Shown: positions 27,194-37,527 of the stretch, in pieces | How the letters are laid out: each line of letters begins with the position of its first letter | Position numbering within the stretch: the first letter of the stretch is position 1 | Assembly (NCBI GenBank): GCA_023415055.1 | Contig: JAEZLZ010000078.1 | Location: 33,300-97,299, forward strand | Origin: Bacillota bacterium | GTDB lineage: Bacteria > Bacillota > Clostridia > Lachnospirales > Lachnospiraceae | Length of the DNA: 64,000 bases | Direction of reading: 5' to 3' | The notes under the pieces: model-generated | Database searches by the model: none | What the model was told of the DNA's origin: nothing | What the model saw: the letters and a program-made list of their open reading frames with translations, nothing else | Position numbers and translations under genes: made by a program

Positions 27194-28981
27194 TTATTCA
27201 AACTGAGACAGGTAAAGCTTATGGTAGAAGCCCTTCTTCTCCATCAGCTCCCTATGTGTACCCTGCTCTACGATATTTCCCTGGTCTACTACCAGTATGT
27301 TATCCGCACCTTGGATGGTAGATAATCGGTGGGCAATAACGAAGCAGGTCTTATTCTCCATCAGCTTTCGCATTGCCTTCTGTATCTTTATCTCGGTTCT
27401 GGTATCAACATTGGAGGTAGCTTCATCCAGAATCAACATTTTTGCATCTAGCAGCATCGCACGAGCGATGGTCAGCAGCTGCTTCTGCCCCTTGGATATA
27501 TTCATACCGTCTTCATTGATGATGGTATGATAGCCCTGGGGTAGACGATTAATATAGGAATGCATCCCTGCCATTTTTGCAGCCCATACCACCTCTTCCA
27601 TGGTAGCATTCTCTTTCCCGTAGGCAATATTCTCAAAGATCGTTCCCGAGAACAGCCAGGTATCCTGAAGTACCATGGCATAGGCTTTACGCAGGCTTTT
27701 TCTGGTCAGGTCCATGATTTCATTCTCATCAACCTTAATATTGCCCTCCCAAACATCATAAAAGCGCATCAAAAGATTGATAATCGTTGTCTTACCGGCG
27801 CCGGTTGGACCTACAATTGCTGTCAGGCTGCCCGGACAAGCATGTAGGAACAGCTTTTTTATGATTGCCCGTTCCGGTAGATATCCAAAGGTGACATCCC
27901 TGATCTCGACATCTCCCTTCACATCCTTAAGCTCTTGTGCATTCGGGCTGTCTTTCGGCTCCGGAGCTTCATCCATCAGTTTGAATACCCTCTCTGCTGC
28001 AGCCAATGCTGATTGAAGCTCACTGATGATGTTTGCTACCTCATTGATCGGACCGGAGAATTTTCTGCTGTATTGTACAAAGGAGGATATATTGCCAAGG
28101 GTCATCTGACCAAGCAGATACAGTATGGCTCCAAAGACGGTAATCAGAGATAAGGACAGATTATTGATAAAGTTCACAGTCGGTCCTGTGATGCTTCCAT
28201 AGTATTCCGAATCGTAATAGGCATCCACCGTCTCCGTATTTAACCGGTCAAAACGCTCAATCACCGATTTTTCTGCCGCATAAGCTTTAATCGTCTTCTG
28301 TCCAGACACCATCTCCTCAACAAAGCCGTTGAGTTCGCCAAGCTTTGCAGAACGTTTACGAAATAGCGGTCGCACCTTCTTCGCCATATATCTTGTGTAT
28401 AGAATGGATAAGGGTATCGTCGCCAACACCACAAGTACCAGCCTCGGTGAGATGAATAACATCATAACAAAGGAACCGATTACTGTGATTACACTGGCGC
28501 AGACCTGAATCACATCGGTGGAAAGGGAGGTGTTCACAGTATCAATATCATAGGAAATCCGACTAATGACATCTCCTGCCTGAGTTCGGTCAAAGAATCC
28601 CACCGGCAGCTCCGTCAACCTTGAGAACACATCCTCTCTCATCTTGCGGATAATACGCTGACTTAAATGCAGCATCAGAACTGATAAAAGGTAGGACAAA
28701 GCGGAGGATGCTACATAGAAAGCAATCATCCATCCGGCGTAATAGAATACCTTTTGAAATACAACCAGCCCTTTTCCCGGCTGGATTGCATCAATTGCAT
28801 AGCCTGAAAGCATCGGTCCGACCAGCCCCAGTATATTGCTGATGATGGTGAGCCCGATTGCGGCTGTAAGCATCCATCTATAATGACAGACATAGTTCCA
28901 GAGACGTCTGATCACATATCCCGTATCCTTCGGTCTATCTGTTTTCTCACTAGTTTGTGGTTTTCCTCCGCTTTGAGCCAT
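27194..28981 (-). CDS. Heterodimeric ABC exporter subunit with intact ATPase glutamate
   Basis: A 595-aa fused membrane/ATPase half-transporter, start at MAQSGGKPQT (ATG 28981, GGAGGAAGCT upstream). Six membrane helices precede the ATPase. Walker A is VGPTGAGKTT, Walker B LILDEATSNVD with the catalytic glutamate, switch histidine VIAHRLS, but the signature is ISKGQ rather than LSGGQ. Paired with the partner 45 bases upstream, it would form one working site (its Walker motifs with the partner's LSGGQ) and one degenerate site. Such pairs (BmrCD, TM287/288, YheI/YheH-like) export drugs or lipids. Substrate unknown. Confidence 0.88.
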   Translation of the reverse strand: MAQSGGKPQTSEKTDRPKDTGYVIRRLWNYVCHYRWMLTAAIGLTIISNILGLVGPMLSGYAIDAIQPGKGLVVFQKVFYYAGWMIAFYVASSALSYLLSVLMLHLSQRIIRKMREDVFSRLTELPVGFFDRTQAGDVISRISYDIDTVNTSLSTDVIQVCASVITVIGSFVMMLFISPRLVLVVLATIPLSILYTRYMAKKVRPLFRKRSAKLGELNGFVEEMVSGQKTIKAYAAEKSVIERFDRLNTETVDAYYDSEYYGSITGPTVNFINNLSLSLITVFGAILYLLGQMTLGNISSFVQYSRKFSGPINEVANIISELQSALAAAERVFKLMDEAPEPKDSPNAQELKDVKGDVEIRDVTFGYLPERAIIKKLFLHACPGSLTAIVGPTGAGKTTIINLLMRFYDVWEGNIKVDENEIMDLTRKSLRKAYAMVLQDTWLFSGTIFENIAYGKENATMEEVVWAAKMAGMHSYINRLPQGYHTIINEDGMNISKGQKQLLTIARAMLLDAKMLILDEATSNVDTRTEIKIQKAMRKLMENKTCFVIAHRLSTIQGADNILVVDQGNIVEQGTHRELMEKKGFYHKLYLSQFE

Positions 28982-29025
28982 AGCTTCCTCCATTTCTTAA
29001 CACAAAAGGATTTTATATATTCATG

Positions 29026-30732
29026 CTAGGACATCATCTGTGACTGATAAATCTCTTTGTATACTTCACATTGCTCCAGCAGCTCTTCATGGGTACCGTA
29101 GCCTGCCATCATACCATCCTCCAATACCAAGATGTGATCCAACTTCATAACCGAACTTATTCTCTGTGCAATCACGATTGTCGTTGTATCCTGATAATTC
29201 TCCCGGATTGCCTTACGGAGAAGGGAATCCGTCTTATAGTCAAGGGCACTGGAGGAATCATCAAGAATCAGTATCTCCGGATTACCGGCAAGCGCTCTTG
29301 CCACAAGAAGCCGCTGTTTTTGTCCTCCACTTAGATTACTTCCCTTAATTGCAAGCTTATAATCCAGTCTCTCCTCCAGTTCTTCTATAAAGCTCTCTGC
29401 TTGTGCATGCTCCGTAGTTTCAAGAACCCGTTCTCGTGAAAGCTCTCTTCCGAGACTAATGTTTTCATAGATTTTATCCGCAAACAGGACATCATTTTGG
29501 AATACCACGCCAAATTTTTTACGAAGCTCCTGTTTATCAATACTTCTAATGTCCTCGCCGTCGATCGTGATGCTGCCGGAATTTACATCATAGAAGCGCA
29601 TCAACAGGTTGATCAGCGTAGTCTTTCCGGAACCGGTTGAGCCGATGATCCCAAGGCTTCCTCCTTTTTTGATACCTAAGTCGATATTCATAATACATGG
29701 CTCCTGTGTATAAGCAAAGCTGACATTATGAAATGCGATATGATTCTCCGAATCATTTCGGATTTCTTTTTCTACAACGACTTCCAGATCCTCCGGAGTA
29801 GCAAGCACCTCGGCGATGCGGGAAGCAGAAGCGATTGCCTTGGAATAAACAACAAAGATTCGCTGAATCGCCATAACCGCATGAAGCATAATTGTAAAAT
29901 AGGATAAAAATGCCACGATTTTACCGGGCTGGGAAGCCCCACTATTCACACGGAAGGCTCCGACGATAACTACCAGGGTAAGACCGAGATTAAAGATCAG
30001 GTTCATGATGGGATTCGTAGCAGCCATGGTGGTACCAGCTTTCAGTTCCTTCTCCACCACTTCGGAATTAATATCACGGAAGCGCTGCTTCTCATAACCA
30101 GTGGTTGATAAAGCTTTAATCACACGAATTCCCGTGATATTTTCTCGGACGATACGCACCAGTTTATCTACAGATACTTGTAAGCCAAGATAAAGCGGAA
30201 TTCCTTTTTTAGACACGAGATATACTACAAGAGCAAGAAATGGCAATACCCCGATCAGCACAAGAGTCAATACCGGTTCCAGCGTACTGGTGATCACGAT
30301 ACCACCGATGATGATAATTGGTGCCCGAACGCCAATTCGTTGCATCATACCGATCATATTATGAATATTATATGTATCCGAGGTCATACGGGATTCCAAA
30401 GAAGGGATCGTAAAATGATCCAGTTGTTTACCGGAGAGACTCAGTATCTTGTCGAAAAGATCATGCCGCAGCATCTCAGTTGCATTTCGTGCAACTCTGG
30501 CTGCCATCCGGTTTGCGATAATATTGAAGGTTCTTGCACCGATTGACAGGGCTATCATAGATAGACCCCAGAGTAAAATCAAAGATATCTTTTTATAGGG
30601 AATGATGTCATCAATGATAAAGGCTAAGACCCAAGGTAGTCCGAGATCCATAAAGGTTCCGAGTACCTTGATTGTGAATCCGAAGAGCATTCGAATAATA
30701 TATGGTTTTAGATACATCGCCACTTTCTTCAA
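29026..30732 (-). CDS. Heterodimeric ABC exporter subunit with degenerate ATPase site
   Basis: A 568-aa partner of the preceding entry. The start codon is TTG at 30732 with AGGAGG eight bases upstream (MKKVAMYLKP). Walker A (GSTGSGKTT) and signature NLSGGQKQR are standard, but Walker B reads LILDDSSSALD with Asp in place of catalytic Glu, and the switch histidine is replaced by Gln (VIAQRIS). These match the degenerate subunit of asymmetric exporters. First gene of the two-gene operon. Either drug efflux or export of an endogenous compound is possible. Confidence 0.87.
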   Translation of the reverse strand: MKKVAMYLKPYIIRMLFGFTIKVLGTFMDLGLPWVLAFIIDDIIPYKKISLILLWGLSMIALSIGARTFNIIANRMAARVARNATEMLRHDLFDKILSLSGKQLDHFTIPSLESRMTSDTYNIHNMIGMMQRIGVRAPIIIIGGIVITSTLEPVLTLVLIGVLPFLALVVYLVSKKGIPLYLGLQVSVDKLVRIVRENITGIRVIKALSTTGYEKQRFRDINSEVVEKELKAGTTMAATNPIMNLIFNLGLTLVVIVGAFRVNSGASQPGKIVAFLSYFTIMLHAVMAIQRIFVVYSKAIASASRIAEVLATPEDLEVVVEKEIRNDSENHIAFHNVSFAYTQEPCIMNIDLGIKKGGSLGIIGSTGSGKTTLINLLMRFYDVNSGSITIDGEDIRSIDKQELRKKFGVVFQNDVLFADKIYENISLGRELSRERVLETTEHAQAESFIEELEERLDYKLAIKGSNLSGGQKQRLLVARALAGNPEILILDDSSSALDYKTDSLLRKAIRENYQDTTTIVIAQRISSVMKLDHILVLEDGMMAGYGTHEELLEQCEVYKEIYQSQMMS

Positions 30733-31153
30733 AGCAAGTTCCTCCTGTATCAGCTTCCTATCGTCTCACTATTCGAACAGCATCATAGTGAAAGAACACC
30801 CTATATTCTAGCACTCACCTTCTCTACCGTCAAGGCAATGTAAGCTTTTAGGAGAGGGTACCTCATTCCCCCCTGAAATAAGGTATTTCCATACGAAATA
30901 CTTTACGAAACCGAATACCTCGTTCAAAACCGGTTGTTTTATCATGAGAACAAAGTTTATTTCAGAATATTCCGGAATATTAATGGACTGTTTCTATACA
31001 CTCATGATTTTGAAGGAAAGAATAACATGCATCCAAATCTGTGTGCAGGGTGCTGTCGTTCTCTCCTTCCGTCAAAAATGTACCTTTTGAAATATCCCTT
31101 TCTTTTGCTTATCATTCTATGGGATTAACAGTCGCAGGCACCGATAGATCAGT
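30733..31153. other. Gene-free stretch between ABC pair and giant activase
   Basis: About 420 bases. A plus-strand frame of 64 codons (30934-31128) has no ribosome binding site or recognisable content and is not called. The promoter of the ABC pair should lie in the first 100 bases. No clear terminator for the activase gene was found. Confidence 0.4.
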
Positions 31154-34100
31154 CTATTTGTCAAACTCATTGTTTGCAATGGATAGCAACAGCTTGATTC
31201 GATTTAGCTGATTTACGCTTGAGATTCCGGGGTCGTAATCAATCGGCATAATATTGGCACCGGGAAAGCGCTCCTTCAAAGGCTTAATCATTCCCTTACC
31301 GGTAACATGATTCGGCAAACAGGCCAGCGGTTGGATGCATAGAATATTCTTTGTCCCTTGTTCCAGATATTCCATCATCTCGGCAGTCACCAGCCAACCT
31401 TCACCGGTCATATTTCCCAGTGACAATACCGAAGAAGCCATGTGTGCCAGTTCATCGATAGGCGTCGGGGAAAGAAATCTGCTGCTCTTCTTCAGCTCCT
31501 CTTCCATCGTCCTGCGATAACTCATGATATAGGACAATGCTATATTACTCAGACTGTGATTCAATTTCGTCCCGGCAAGATATCGGTGTCGGAACCGTGC
31601 ATTAAAAGTAGAATATAAGAAATAATCCATAAGATCAGGTACAACTGCTTCCGCTCCTCCATGTTCAATAATTCCGACGATATCGTTATTGGCTGTCGGA
31701 TGGTATTTTAATAAGATCTCTCCGACAACAGCCACTCTGGGTTTTTTCTGATCGTTTAACGAAAGACGATCGAACTCCTCAATAGTTTTCCGGATTATAT
31801 AACGAAAATCCTTTCTTCCTCCGGTAAGCAACTGCTTCTTTGCTCTCTCATTCCACTTCTCATAAAGCATCTGTGAAGAACCGGGGAATCGCTCGTAAGG
31901 CCGTGTCTGATTAAGAAGACGCATAAACAAATCGCCGTAGATCAGTGCCATGATGCTGCGGTTAATCATCCCCAATGATAACTGAAAGCCAGGCTGTTCT
32001 TCTAGTCGAAGCGTACTCAACGATATCACGGGTATCTGAGCAAATCCGGCTTGCCGAAGTCCCAGCTTGAGAAAAGCAATATAATTGGTCGCCCTACAGC
32101 CGCCACCGCTCTGAGTTATGATTACAGAGGTCTGATTCGTGTCATACCTTCCCGATTTTAATGCCCGTATAATCTGGCCTATCATCAGAATTGCCGGATA
32201 GCAGGCATCGTTGTTCACATATTTTAACCCCTCGTCCACTGCTGCCTTATCAATTGCAGGCAGCACCTCCATACGGTAGCCGCAGGCTCTGGCCGCCACC
32301 TGCACCAGTTCAAAATGGATGGGTGCCATCTGTGGTGCCAGAATGGTATGAGTGTATTTCTTCTCAGTAGTAAATATTGGCTGTTTCAACATTTCTTTGG
32401 ATGGTTCCATAATCTTTACGGGGATCTGCTTCAATGCCTCGAGCTGATCCCGTTCTGTCACAGCTGCTTTTAAAGAGCGAATCCGGATCTTTGCTGCACC
32501 AAGATTATTGCCCTCATCGATCTTAAGCATCGTATAGAGCTTTCCTCCCTCAGCCAGAATCTCAGCGATTTGGTCAGAGGTAACTGCATCCAGACCGCAG
32601 CCAAAGGAATTTAGCTGGATTAACTCCAGGTTCGGCTCTTCGGCCACCAATGCTGCTGCCCGGTACAGTCTGGAATTATAGACCCACTGATCCACAACCC
32701 GCAGCTTCTGCTTCAGATGTGCCAGATGAGCCACACTATCCTCCGTAAGTACGGCCATACCATAAGAATTGATCAGCTTCGCTATGCCATGATTGATCTC
32801 CGGATCAATGTGATAAGGCTTACCACAGAGTACGATTCCTTTGCGGTTGTTCTCACGGATAAAGCTAAGTGCCGCTTCTCCTTGCATCCTAAGATCACTT
32901 TTGTATCGATCCCGTTCCATACTGGCAGCCTGGATGGCACGTCTTATCTCACCCTGCGTAATCCGGTAGCTTTCTAATTCTTCCTGCATTCGTCCTGCCA
33001 GCTTCTGTGTGTTGTCAAGAGAAAGGAACGGATGGATCAATTTGATTCTCTGTTCCTTAAGCGCATCAATGTTATTACGGATCACCTCCGGATAGGAGAT
33101 TACAACCGGGCAATTATAATGGTTGTTTGCCTCTTCATATTCCAGCTTCTCATATACGATGGAGGGATAGAATATCGTCTTAATCCCCCGCTCCACCAAA
33201 TCAAGAATATGACCGTGGCATAGCTTCGCCGGATAGCAGGCAGCTTCTGAGGGAATAGTCTCCAGCCCCTTCGCATATAGCTTTTTAGAAGAGGGTGCAG
33301 ATAACAGAACCCGAAATCCCAAAGAGGTAAAGAAGGTAAACCAGAAGGGATAATTCTCGTAAAGATTAAGAACTCTCGGAATACCGATCTCGCCTCGGTA
33401 CGCTTTCTCTATCGGCAATGGTTTGTAGTCAAAGGTTCTTTTGTAACGGTACTCGTACAGGTTCGGCAATTCCTCCGTTTGCAGTGCTTCCAGTCCAAGT
33501 CCTCTCTCGCAGCGGTTTCCTGCAATAAAGCTCTCTCCGTTTGAAAAGTGATTCACGGTAAGTAAACAGTGGTTGGTACACCGTTCACAGCGACGGTTCT
33601 CTGGCATTACATAGAAATCTGCTAATTCCTCTCTGGTAATAAGGGTACTCCTCTTTCCTTTTACCGTCCGTTCCTTTGCAATTAACGCTGCTCCGTAAGC
33701 TCCCATCAGCCCTGCGATGTCAGGCCGGACAGCTTCCCTGCCGATTAACACCTCAAAGCACCTTAAAACTGCATCATTATAAAAGGTTCCGCCTTGAACG
33801 ACGATGTTCTTCCCGAGATCCTGATCGCCTCTTAGCTTGATTACCTTATAAAGAGCATTTTTTATAACAGAATAGGACAGTCCTGCCGATAAGGAAGGAA
33901 GATCTGCTCCCTCCTTCTGTGCTTGTTTTACCTTGGAATTCATAAAGACAGTGCATTTTGTGCCAAGCTCTACCGGTTCCTTGGCATACAAAGCCTCCTT
34001 TGCAAACTGCTCGATCGTCATTCCCAACGATTTAGCAAAACCCTCAAGAAATGAACCACAGCCGGAGGAGCAGGCTTCATTCAGTAAAATACTGTCAATT

Positions 34101-35425
34101 GCTCCCTGCTTTATTCGAAGACATTTCATATCCTGTCCGCCAATATCCAGAATCGTATCTACCTCCGGCAGGAAATGCTTGGCTGCCTTATAATGCGCTA
34201 TGGTCTCTATCTCTCCGATATCAGCATGCAATGCAGCCTTCACCAGGGCTTCCCCATAACCTGTGACCACACAGCCTGCCAGAATAGACGCCTTCGGCAT
34301 ATGCTGATACAGATCGAGGATGATTGGTACCAGCTTCTGAAGTGGCTCGCCATCATTACAGCAATAATGGGAGTATAAAAGCTGTCCTTCTTCTCCGATC
34401 AGTGCCAGCTTCGTCGTTGTAGAACCGGCATCAATACCAAGATAAGCTGCACCGGTGTAAGAGGCCAAATCCTGTCTGGTTACCTTTGCGTGAGAATGGC
34501 GGTTAACGAACTCCTGATATTGCTCTTCTGTATCAAATAATGGTTCCAGATGTTTTATTTCATCCTTATGCTCACCTGTCAGTTGATCCACCCTGTTTAC
34601 CAGCTTGCTTAAATCCACTTTTGGTTCCTTGGAAGCAGATAGGGCAGCACCCATCGCCACATAAATCTGAGAATTTTCCGGAGAGATAGCATGAATCTCA
34701 TCGAGCTTTAGGCTCTCACAAAACCGTTCCCGAAGCTGAGATAGAAAATACAAGGGTCCACCGAGGAATGCCACTCTTCCCTGAATTGGTTTTCCACAGG
34801 CCAGACCACCAATGGTCTGGTTCACCACTGCTTGTAAAATAGAGGCGGCAATATCCTCTCTTCTCACACCGTCATTGATCAGCGGCTGCACATCGGTCTT
34901 GGCAAAGACTCCGCATCTCGATGCAATGGGATAGATTGTCTTGTGCTTCTTTGCAAATTCATTTAGTCCCTGTGCATCTGTATTAAGAAGCACCGCCATC
35001 TGGTCCAGAAAAGCACCGGTACCTCCTGCACAGCTACCGTTCATTCTTTGTTCCATTCCACCGTTAAAATAAGTAATCTTCGCATCTTCTCCACCCAGCT
35101 CGATTGCAACATCGGTCTCAGGAATATATGTCTTCACTGCTTTACTGCAGGCTATTACCTCTTGGACAAAGCCGAATTTCAGCCATTCGGATACCGATAA
35201 TCCTCCGGAGCCTGTGATGCTCACCCGAACCGAAAGCTCCCCCAGCTTCTGATAGCAATCCTTGGTTAGTCGAAGTAAAGTACTTTTTATATCGGATTGA
35301 TGTCTTTGATAGTCACTATAAATCAATTGATTATTCTTATCCAGCAAAGCCAGCTTTATCGTTGTTGAACCTATATCAATTCCAAGCTTTAATACCTCCA
35401 CGTCATCTGTCTCCCTTACTGTCAT
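31154..35425 (-). CDS. Acyl-CoA dehydratase activase-related giant protein
   Basis: A 1423-aa protein with two ASKHA-type activase domains in tandem: the first opens with LGIDIGSTTIKLALL (about residue 13), the second with LGIDAGSTTTKLAL (about 329). Both have the glycine-rich ELGGEDAK/DIGGQDMK phosphate loop and the conserved cysteine region (GSCAGGTGAF; SSGCGSFLEGF) that in HgdC-type activases holds the bridging 4Fe-4S cluster. A cysteine cluster (CERCTNHC) and a DUF2229-type domain starting about residue 690 (RVLNLYENYPFWFTFF) follow, then a HgdB-like C-terminal half. The family is common in Clostridia; its target is not known. No dehydratase subunits are nearby. Confidence 0.85.
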   Translation of the reverse strand: MTVRETDDVEVLKLGIDIGSTTIKLALLDKNNQLIYSDYQRHQSDIKSTLLRLTKDCYQKLGELSVRVSITGSGGLSVSEWLKFGFVQEVIACSKAVKTYIPETDVAIELGGEDAKITYFNGGMEQRMNGSCAGGTGAFLDQMAVLLNTDAQGLNEFAKKHKTIYPIASRCGVFAKTDVQPLINDGVRREDIAASILQAVVNQTIGGLACGKPIQGRVAFLGGPLYFLSQLRERFCESLKLDEIHAISPENSQIYVAMGAALSASKEPKVDLSKLVNRVDQLTGEHKDEIKHLEPLFDTEEQYQEFVNRHSHAKVTRQDLASYTGAAYLGIDAGSTTTKLALIGEEGQLLYSHYCCNDGEPLQKLVPIILDLYQHMPKASILAGCVVTGYGEALVKAALHADIGEIETIAHYKAAKHFLPEVDTILDIGGQDMKCLRIKQGAIDSILLNEACSSGCGSFLEGFAKSLGMTIEQFAKEALYAKEPVELGTKCTVFMNSKVKQAQKEGADLPSLSAGLSYSVIKNALYKVIKLRGDQDLGKNIVVQGGTFYNDAVLRCFEVLIGREAVRPDIAGLMGAYGAALIAKERTVKGKRSTLITREELADFYVMPENRRCERCTNHCLLTVNHFSNGESFIAGNRCERGLGLEALQTEELPNLYEYRYKRTFDYKPLPIEKAYRGEIGIPRVLNLYENYPFWFTFFTSLGFRVLLSAPSSKKLYAKGLETIPSEAACYPAKLCHGHILDLVERGIKTIFYPSIVYEKLEYEEANNHYNCPVVISYPEVIRNNIDALKEQRIKLIHPFLSLDNTQKLAGRMQEELESYRITQGEIRRAIQAASMERDRYKSDLRMQGEAALSFIRENNRKGIVLCGKPYHIDPEINHGIAKLINSYGMAVLTEDSVAHLAHLKQKLRVVDQWVYNSRLYRAAALVAEEPNLELIQLNSFGCGLDAVTSDQIAEILAEGGKLYTMLKIDEGNNLGAAKIRIRSLKAAVTERDQLEALKQIPVKIMEPSKEMLKQPIFTTEKKYTHTILAPQMAPIHFELVQVAARACGYRMEVLPAIDKAAVDEGLKYVNNDACYPAILMIGQIIRALKSGRYDTNQTSVIITQSGGGCRATNYIAFLKLGLRQAGFAQIPVISLSTLRLEEQPGFQLSLGMINRSIMALIYGDLFMRLLNQTRPYERFPGSSQMLYEKWNERAKKQLLTGGRKDFRYIIRKTIEEFDRLSLNDQKKPRVAVVGEILLKYHPTANNDIVGIIEHGGAEAVVPDLMDYFLYSTFNARFRHRYLAGTKLNHSLSNIALSYIMSYRRTMEEELKKSSRFLSPTPIDELAHMASSVLSLGNMTGEGWLVTAEMMEYLEQGTKNILCIQPLACLPNHVTGKGMIKPLKERFPGANIMPIDYDPGISSVNQLNRIKLLLSIANNEFDK

Positions 35426-35516
35426 TTTTGAGATCCTGTTCTACAATGAATCAAAGGTTTCTTAAATTATAGTCACTAATTAATTATGAACCTTTTTGCC
35501 GGGAATCATTCAAACG

Positions 35517-35545
35517 ATAGAAAGCACGCTTTGCGAACTTTCTAT
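35517..35545. repeat. Interspersed palindrome, AGAAAG family, copy 1
   Basis: ATAGAAAG-CA-CGC-TTT-GCG-AA-CTTTCTAT, followed by TTGTCATGAATAAA. Shares core and flank with the copy at 38432 and, more weakly, 40130. Lies just past the terminator of the LolD-like gene. Confidence 0.75.
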
Positions 35546-35555
35546 TGTCATGAAT

Positions 35556-35610
35556 AAAAATAAAGAAGCCTTCCTATCATTTCTTCCTGAGAATTATGAT
35601 ATGAAGGCTT
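35556..35610 (-). terminator. Terminator of the corrinoid/ABC operon
   Basis: Minus strand AAGCCTTCATATCAT pairs with ATGATAGGAAGGCTT and is followed by CTTTATTTTTATT. It sits 50 bases after the ATPase stop. Confidence 0.75.
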
Positions 35611-35658
35611 ATTATGTACTTGATTCTGATAGAGCTTTTACATTAAATTTGTTATTTT

Positions 35659-36345
35659 CTATTTTGTAATATCCAGATTAATCCTCCCGTCCTTGATCTC
35701 AACGATACGATCTGCCTTTTCGGCTATTCGTCTGTCATGCGTAATGATCACGAAGGTGGTTCCAAGCTCCTGATTGATATTTCGCATTAATTCATAAATG
35801 TTTTCAGTAGAATCCGAATCAAGGTTGCCAGTAGGCTCATCCGCTAGAATTACCTTCGGACTGTTGATCAGGGCTCTCGCGATGGCCGTTCTCTGCTGCT
35901 GTCCGCCGCTCATCCTGGTAGCCATATTATTCATTACCTTCTCCAATCCAACCAACTTCATGGTATCCTGTGCTTTCTGTATTACTTCCTTTGTCACCTT
36001 TCCGTTTTGAATTCGATAAGGCATCAGTACATTTTCCAGTGCCGTAAATTCCGGAAGTAGATAATGAAATTGAAATACAAAACCAAGGGTACGGTTTCTC
36101 AAATCCGCCAATTGATTTGAGGACATATTCCTGACATTGATTCCGTTAATCAATACATCACCGGAGGTTGCCCGATCTAAGGTCCCGAAAATATTAAGCA
36201 AGGTGCTCTTGCCGCTTCCGGATTGTCCAATGATTGAGTTAAAGGATCCCTCCTCAAAGGATAAGTTGATATCGTAAAGTACCTGATTCTTTACCTCGGT
36301 ACCATATATTTTATTTACATTACGTAACTCAAGTATGGTGTTCAT
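35659..36345 (-). CDS. MacB/LolD-type ABC transporter ATPase
   Basis: A 228-aa ATPase with Walker A GQSGSGKST, signature MSGGQQQRTAIARA, Walker B VILADEPTGNLD and switch ITHDR, all typical of the LolD/MacB group. It partners the FtsX-fold permease encoded 15 bases upstream. In Firmicutes these systems export peptides or sense cell-envelope drugs rather than sort lipoproteins. Third gene of an operon headed by a cobalamin-binding protein. GGGAGG precedes the ATG. Confidence 0.9.
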   Translation of the reverse strand: MNTILELRNVNKIYGTEVKNQVLYDINLSFEEGSFNSIIGQSGSGKSTLLNIFGTLDRATSGDVLINGINVRNMSSNQLADLRNRTLGFVFQFHYLLPEFTALENVLMPYRIQNGKVTKEVIQKAQDTMKLVGLEKVMNNMATRMSGGQQQRTAIARALINSPKVILADEPTGNLDSDSTENIYELMRNINQELGTTFVIITHDRRIAEKADRIVEIKDGRINLDITK

Positions 36346-36360
36346 GTTTTGCCTCCCTTA

Positions 36361-37527
36361 CTAATTATTTCGGATGATATCAATCGGGTTGAGTCTTGAG
36401 GAACGGATAGCCGGGAATAAAGCTGCCAATACACTTGCGAGTACGGCAATCAGTCCGGAGAATGCGATGAAGGGATAGCTTATGTAAAGATCTATCACGG
36501 GAGTTCCGTCCGGATTAAGTGCAAACTTGGTAAAGGCCAGTGACAGTCCCAGTCCCAACGCAATTCCAAGCAAGGCCCCGAAGAAGCCCAAGATCAACCC
36601 CTCAAACAGGAAGATATAGCTTGTTGCCGAGTTGCGAATACCCATCGCTTTTAAGATACCGATCTGCTTTGACTTCTGCAGCACAGTAATCGCAAGTACG
36701 CTTGCAATACCAAGCAGTACTGAGATCAGGACAAATAACTGAATCATATAGCTGGAGATGCTCTGCCCCTGGAGGCCGCTGAGTAATGACTCGTTCTGTG
36801 CCTTCCAGTTCTTGATTACCAGTGTGTCATCCTTCAGTGTGGCTTTGATGTTATCAGCAATTTCATCTGCTAAAAATACAGAAGCACCGTTAACTTGTAG
36901 TTCAATCGAGGTAATACTGTCCTTAGCATCAAATATCTCTGATACGGATGCAAGGTCCATGATACCCCAACTTTGATTCAGAGTTGCAACCTTTAGATCA
37001 AAGAAACCAACAACTTTACAATCAACAACCTTTTGAGCAGTAGTAATTATTTTGATTTCATCATTAAGTTGAAGCTTATATTCGTTTTTCAGATCTACTC
37101 CAAGGATAATCTCATTGGGATTCTTAGGGTAAGTGCCCTCCTCGATGCGATCATAGATATCATAGATTGCATTTGCCTGATCCAGTTCAAAGCCTCGGAC
37201 AAGCAAAGACTGTGTTTCTTCTCCTACTTCCAGAAATGCAGGGTAATCTGCTGCCACAGACAGCTTTTCTATCCTTTCATCCGCATTTTTGATTATCGTA
37301 AGCTTATCTTCATAATCAACAATTTTACCATCTTCCGTATCTGAGGTGATGGTAATCTGTGAGGAATTGCCGATTGTCTTATCAATCAATCCCTTTTGAA
37401 GTCCCTGAATCAGGGATCCGATGAAAATCTGTACAGAAACTCCGATTGCAATCCCGAGAATGATTAAAAATGTTTGACCCAGATTCGATTTTAAGAATCT
37501 GGTTGCGATACGATATCCCAGTTTCAT
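36361..37527 (-). CDS. MacB/LolC-type ABC transporter permease
   Basis: A 388-aa permease with the FtsX/MacB plan: one N-terminal helix (FLIILGIAIGVSVQIFIGS), a soluble extracytoplasmic domain of about 230 residues, then three C-terminal helices with GILKAMGIRNS, the coupling region. The last residues, RSSRLNPIDIIRNN, are the family's typical tail. Its ATG overlaps the stop of the upstream corrinoid-protein gene by four bases, so the two are translationally coupled. Cargo unknown. Confidence 0.88.
   Translation of the reverse strand: MKLGYRIATRFLKSNLGQTFLIILGIAIGVSVQIFIGSLIQGLQKGLIDKTIGNSSQITITSDTEDGKIVDYEDKLTIIKNADERIEKLSVAADYPAFLEVGEETQSLLVRGFELDQANAIYDIYDRIEEGTYPKNPNEIILGVDLKNEYKLQLNDEIKIITTAQKVVDCKVVGFFDLKVATLNQSWGIMDLASVSEIFDAKDSITSIELQVNGASVFLADEIADNIKATLKDDTLVIKNWKAQNESLLSGLQGQSISSYMIQLFVLISVLLGIASVLAITVLQKSKQIGILKAMGIRNSATSYIFLFEGLILGFFGALLGIALGLGLSLAFTKFALNPDGTPVIDLYISYPFIAFSGLIAVLASVLAALFPAIRSSRLNPIDIIRNN

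Noticed and set aside
30934..31128. A 64-codon plus-strand frame between the ABC pair and the activase gene
   Set aside because: No ribosome binding site or domain; composition like non-coding DNA.
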